Shown: positions 60,564 through 64,000 of the stretch, piece by piece
Layout: every line of letters starts with the position of its first letter
Numbering within the stretch: the first letter of the stretch is position 1
From: JBMZCV01 sp049613665
GTDB taxonomy: Bacteria; Bacteroidota; Bacteroidia; Chitinophagales; UBA2359
Assembly (NCBI GenBank): GCA_049613665.1
Contig: JBMZCV010000001.1
Coordinates: 1-64,000, forward strand
Reading direction: 5' to 3'
Length of the DNA: 64,000 nt
Position numbers and translations under genes: made by a program
The notes under the pieces: generated by a model
Told to the model about the DNA's origin: nothing
Databases searched by the model: none
The model's input: only the letters and a program-made list of their open reading frames with translations

Positions 60564-62855
60564 TTACTTTTCGTCCAAAACAACTTCCAAAGTTGCTTTT
60601 TCTACTTGCTCAATTGTTTTAAAAATTTGCTCTACATCAGCCGTTTTTTCAGCTTCAACCTTTGGTTTTGCCACCCACAAATCTGACTGAATCATAAGGC
60701 TAGTTGGCGACATTTGCTGAATATCAAATTTATAATTGCCCATTTCGTTTTCTATTTCTAACGGCAAATCCTTAAAAGCTTTCACACTAATTGGCTTGTC
60801 AAATTCGACATAATATCTATAAGTATCTCGCCCTATAAAGTCGGAATAAAAAGCCATTTCACGATTTTTTGCTTCAAACTTTTCATAAATAATGTGTCGA
60901 AACCACTGTTTCAAATCAATGGTATATGTTTTTTCATCTTTTTTTGTTACGATATTTGGAGCTGTATAATCTACTCGAATATCGGTTTTGAAAGGATATA
61001 TTTGACTGACTTTTATTTTTGGTTCATTGTGTGTTGCATGTTTGTTGAGTTGCATAATTTTGTGGTCGTATCGCTCATTAATGGTAGAATCGATGCTGCT
61101 ATGTTTATAAACACCTCTTGTTAAGGTCGAAAATTGTCCAGAAAGTATAATTTTAGCATCAAAACTTATCTTTTTTTCAGCTAAACTTACCGTAGCTTTG
61201 ACATTACTTAGGCGATAGTTGTCGTCGGCAGAGCTATTTGGCGTTTTATAAAGTCTAGTATTATGCAAATCTTCTGTTGATTTTATCATTTGTAACACAT
61301 GCAACGAAAAGGTATTTTCGAGATAAAAAGGCAGTTCATTGATATAATGTCCTTCTCGCTGATTTTTTGGAAAAACATAAAACATCTTGTTCTCTTTGCT
61401 TGTAGAATATAATGTGTTTCTGCCCAAAACAGGCAAGCATTTGCGAGGGTCAATTTTGCTAAGGCGATTGTCGGAGATAAAAACCATAAAATAATCTTCC
61501 TCCAAACGATTGAAAATGCCTTCGTAAATCGTATGTTTATTAATATTGAGCAGTCGTTTTTTGTTGATAGAATTAGGTACTCTTTCCATTTTTGCCAAAG
61601 AAGTTCTGCCTATTTTGTTGGCTGTCACTTCCATAAATAAGTCATCTGACAAACGATTGAAAATGCCTTCATACATCGTATATCTGTTTATTTCTTTCAA
61701 CAATTTTTCTCTATAATAGCTGTGCAAATGGCTCAAACGCTTATCTGTATTAAAATAATGGTCTTTCAACATCACATAATCAAAATTTTCGGCTATGTGA
61801 GCGTTCATTTTATTCAGCTTAACAATATGATTTTCTTCTTTTATATCTTTTACTTGCTCATCGTAAAATAAATTGAGACCAGCTTCTTTCCTACTCAATT
61901 TGTCGGTAAACAATGCCATATTTAGCTCACGAAAACCCAACAGATGAAAGCCGTAGTATGTCCATGAATAGGGCGAAAACTCTACAATAGCATCATTTTC
62001 AAAAACACCATAAGCTTTGTTATGAAAATAATATTCAAGATATGGTAGTTCAAGATATGGTCTGCCTCCAGGTTCATTGATACATGCTTTTAGATTTGAT
62101 TGTTTCCATGTTTTTGTAATGTTGAAAGGTCGTTTTTTGTTTTTGGTAGAATCACTCAGAGCCAAACCGTTGGCTTCTGTGACAAACATTAGTTCGCTAC
62201 CTGGATAAGTGATTTCTAATACTGATTCTTGTTTTGGCATATCGCCATGAAAAAAAATTCTTTTCCAATCGAAAACAAAAGGTACGAAATAAAGGTATTC
62301 GATTTCTAGTACATCGCCAACATCTATTTTAGGAAACGAAAAATGATAAGCATAAGCCGTTCTATCTCTAGCATTATATAGCATTTTTTCGCTTATTATT
62401 TCATCTTGAGGTTGCACATGATTTACCTTGCCATCGGCTTTGATTAGTCTTGCTTTGAGGTATCTAATGTTTAGCTCAAAATACTTAGGACGATAAATAT
62501 TTTCATGCTCTTTTTTGGGCAAATCGCTATATTCATACTGTGGGTTGCAGGGTTCAGGAATAGTGATATTGGCGTATTGTTGAATGCCTTTTTCGGTCAG
62601 AAACTTGATACGCATATTTTTTTTGAACATGCTAGTTCGCTCACCTTTATTGATGAAAGCTTTAATATTCCAAGCACTTTTTTCATACAGAATAACAGCA
62701 TCTTCGGCCGCAAATTCGTCGGCTACTTGCTCATTTTTAATAGGGCTTTCTTCCCATGCTTGCAAATATTTTCGTTGATAGTTAGTGTTTTGTGCATAAG
62801 CATTATTTGCATACAAAATAAAACACAAAAAGAGATAATATACATTTGTTTTCAT
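60564..62855 (-). CDS. Exported DUF3857-like protein
   Basis: This 763-residue protein has a signal peptide (YYLFLCFILYANNAYAQ). A DUF3857-type beta domain (~60-230) follows (DAVILYEKSAWNIK, MRIKFLTEKGIQQYANITIP, LKARLIKADGKVNHVQPQDE, ISFPKIDVGDVLEIEYLY-like strand). DUF3857 is usually joined to a transglutaminase-like domain; no Cys-His-Asp triad was found here. Residues ~385-470 contain two copies of YEGIFNRL..D.FM, an internal duplication visible at DNA level. The C-terminal part is beta-rich with a Glu-rich end. Likely periplasmic or surface protein; substrate unknown. Confidence 0.7.
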   Translation of the reverse strand: MKTNVYYLFLCFILYANNAYAQNTNYQRKYLQAWEESPIKNEQVADEFAAEDAVILYEKSAWNIKAFINKGERTSMFKKNMRIKFLTEKGIQQYANITIPEPCNPQYEYSDLPKKEHENIYRPKYFELNIRYLKARLIKADGKVNHVQPQDEIISEKMLYNARDRTAYAYHFSFPKIDVGDVLEIEYLYFVPFVFDWKRIFFHGDMPKQESVLEITYPGSELMFVTEANGLALSDSTKNKKRPFNITKTWKQSNLKACINEPGGRPYLELPYLEYYFHNKAYGVFENDAIVEFSPYSWTYYGFHLLGFRELNMALFTDKLSRKEAGLNLFYDEQVKDIKEENHIVKLNKMNAHIAENFDYVMLKDHYFNTDKRLSHLHSYYREKLLKEINRYTMYEGIFNRLSDDLFMEVTANKIGRTSLAKMERVPNSINKKRLLNINKHTIYEGIFNRLEEDYFMVFISDNRLSKIDPRKCLPVLGRNTLYSTSKENKMFYVFPKNQREGHYINELPFYLENTFSLHVLQMIKSTEDLHNTRLYKTPNSSADDNYRLSNVKATVSLAEKKISFDAKIILSGQFSTLTRGVYKHSSIDSTINERYDHKIMQLNKHATHNEPKIKVSQIYPFKTDIRVDYTAPNIVTKKDEKTYTIDLKQWFRHIIYEKFEAKNREMAFYSDFIGRDTYRYYVEFDKPISVKAFKDLPLEIENEMGNYKFDIQQMSPTSLMIQSDLWVAKPKVEAEKTADVEQIFKTIEQVEKATLEVVLDEK

Positions 62856-63824
62856 GATATAAGTTTAAATAAACAATAATTTATAACTTTTTATGATTCA
62901 ACTCCGAGTTTCATGTTACATTCCATAACACGAAATTGCTATTAAATATCAAACACTATTTGTTATATACTCTGTTTTGTCAATGGTTCGGACATTTTTC
63001 TTCCAATAAATACCTTTTTGATAACTACTCAGCATTAGCTGCTTTGCTTTTTTTGGCAAGGAAAACATCTGTTTTTCAGTAAAATAGGCCATAAAAAGCC
63101 TTAAAAAAAGGTACTTGCCACCTTACCTTACTCTAATACAAAAAGTTATTGAAGTAAAAATAATGTTATAACAATAAATAGCCTTTTATTTAATGCAAGG
63201 CGAAACATAGTCACTTCCGTAAAAATAAAAATAATTGTAACAATATTCAAGCTACTGTTTTTACTAATGCCTTTAAACCCAATATGTTAGCTTCCACAAT
63301 TTGTAGAATAAAACTACTTGAGCGTTTATTATCCATCGAAAAAAAACATACTATGATATAGCTATCACTTTATAAACAGTCTGAGTTTTAGACAGTATAT
63401 GCTTGTATTTTAGAAGCTTTGCATTTAATTATTTTTAGTTTTTTTTTGATACTTTTTTTTTCTTTTAAGTTTAAACTTTTTCACATTACTTTTATTTTGC
63501 TTTATATTTTATTGATAATCCACGATTTAAAAATTTCACTTTTAAGTCATTTCTATTTTTCAATAGAAAAATTGTCACATTTCTTGACTAAAACCTTGCT
63601 GTTTTTCAATTATATGTTTTGATTTTAAATTAAGTATTACTCCTATATTGGCATAGTTATTGAAAGTTTAATAGTGTCTGAAAAAAGTCAAAAATAATAA
63701 CATCAACTATTATTTAACAAAAAATTTATATATAAATAATTTAACAAAAATTATACTACAAACCATAAAAGTTAAAACTCACTAAAATTTAATATAGTAG
63801 TACAAAAAAGTTATTTATTTATTA
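62856..63824. other. Long AT-rich intergenic region with repeat A relics
   Basis: AAATATCAAACACTATTTGT near 62944 and AATATGTTAGCTTCCACAAT near 63281 are repeat A fragments. A 67-codon Phe/Leu-rich frame at 63419-63622 is judged non-coding. No gene, tRNA or promoter could be supported. Confidence 0.5.
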
Positions 63825-63986
63825 AGAGGCTGTTTAAATTTTATCCTTTGGCTTAAAAAAAGCATTTTTTCCGCCCAAATTTTCTGTTTTTTTCGAGCCG
63901 TAGCGGTGCTATGCCACTCAAAAAGCATCAATTTGGACAAAAAATCTAGCTTTTTCAGCATCAAAAACAAAATCTAAACAGCCTCT
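63825..63986. repeat. MITE-like element E
   Basis: The ends AGAGGCTGTTTAAATTTT and AAAATCTAAACAGCCTCT are 18-bp inverted repeats with one mismatch. The 162-bp element contains a second internal inverted pair (CCCAAATTTT and CAATTTGG). No coding capacity. A diverged copy lies at 14406-14498. Confidence 0.82.
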
Positions 63987-64000
63987 AAATGATACTTAGC

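Noticed and set aside
63419..63622. 67-codon frame rich in Phe, Leu and Ile
   Set aside because: Low-complexity AT-rich DNA with no ribosome site or family pattern; surrounded by repeat relics.
1..64000. tRNA, rRNA, integrase or transposase genes
   Set aside because: None could be recognised by eye on either strand, so island boundaries cannot be tied to an integration event.

Overview
The window looks like a chromosome segment of an AT-rich Bacteroidota bacterium, probably a gliding, Flexibacter/Cytophaga-type member. This is inferred from secreted proteins with C-terminal type IX secretion sorting-type domains, TANNTTTG-like promoter boxes, a CdaA-type diadenylate cyclase, Bacteroidota-type ComEC and SPOR-like proteins, and long AT-rich intergenic spaces. 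No rRNA, tRNA, transposase, integrase or CRISPR array was seen.

Layout. 1-8 kb: the end of a Thr/Lys/Asn-rich repeat protein, M3 oligopeptidase, two paralogous T9SS-type secreted proteins, a CvpA-like protein, YqeY, SerS and a broken DUF2306 gene. 8.6-18.5 kb: diadenylate cyclase, ComEC, two SPOR-like proteins, a large secreted unknown, MeaB GTPase and a small orphan. 19-28 kb: ECF sigma factor, FIST sensor plus hybrid histidine kinase/Hpt, a PKD protein, a large LVIVD-repeat T9SS protein and a second ECF sigma factor. 28.8-32.1 kb: thioredoxin-fold protein, lipoprotein and urocanate hydratase.

32.3-40.4 kb is an accessory, defence-like region. It has two paralogous TIR-domain proteins bracketing small toxin-antitoxin-like genes (one PIN gene is frameshifted), an HU-like protein, a START protein, and a two-gene Septu-like unit in which the SMC/ABC-type ATPase carries an N-terminal leucine-rich-repeat domain and is translationally coupled to an HNH nuclease. 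40.8-49.9 kb is a TetR-TolC-MFP-RND efflux locus with a Dam-type methylase plus PD-ExK restriction enzyme cassette lodged between the adaptor and pump genes. 50.2-53.9 kb is a second restriction-modification system with a fused cytosine-C5 plus adenine-N6 methyltransferase followed by an HNH-type nuclease. 54-63 kb: an unknown protein, a nine-copy 43-bp tandem array, a lipoprotein, YggS, an SCP2 protein, a DUF58 protein and a DUF3857-like secreted protein.

The other major feature is the intergenic DNA. At least five dispersed repeat families occur: (A) a ~105-bp element beginning AAGTGCCAAGCACTA and ending GTCTANNTACTTAT; (B) an element with GCC(G/C)TTGTT(T)GGTGTTATCACC ends; (C) a 111-bp element made of two hairpins; (D) an element with TTTTGTCATTGCGAGC-like ends; (E) a MITE-like element with AGAGGCTGTTTAAATTTT ends. 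One A copy truncates a gene, and one C copy is nested inside a B copy, so at least some were mobile.
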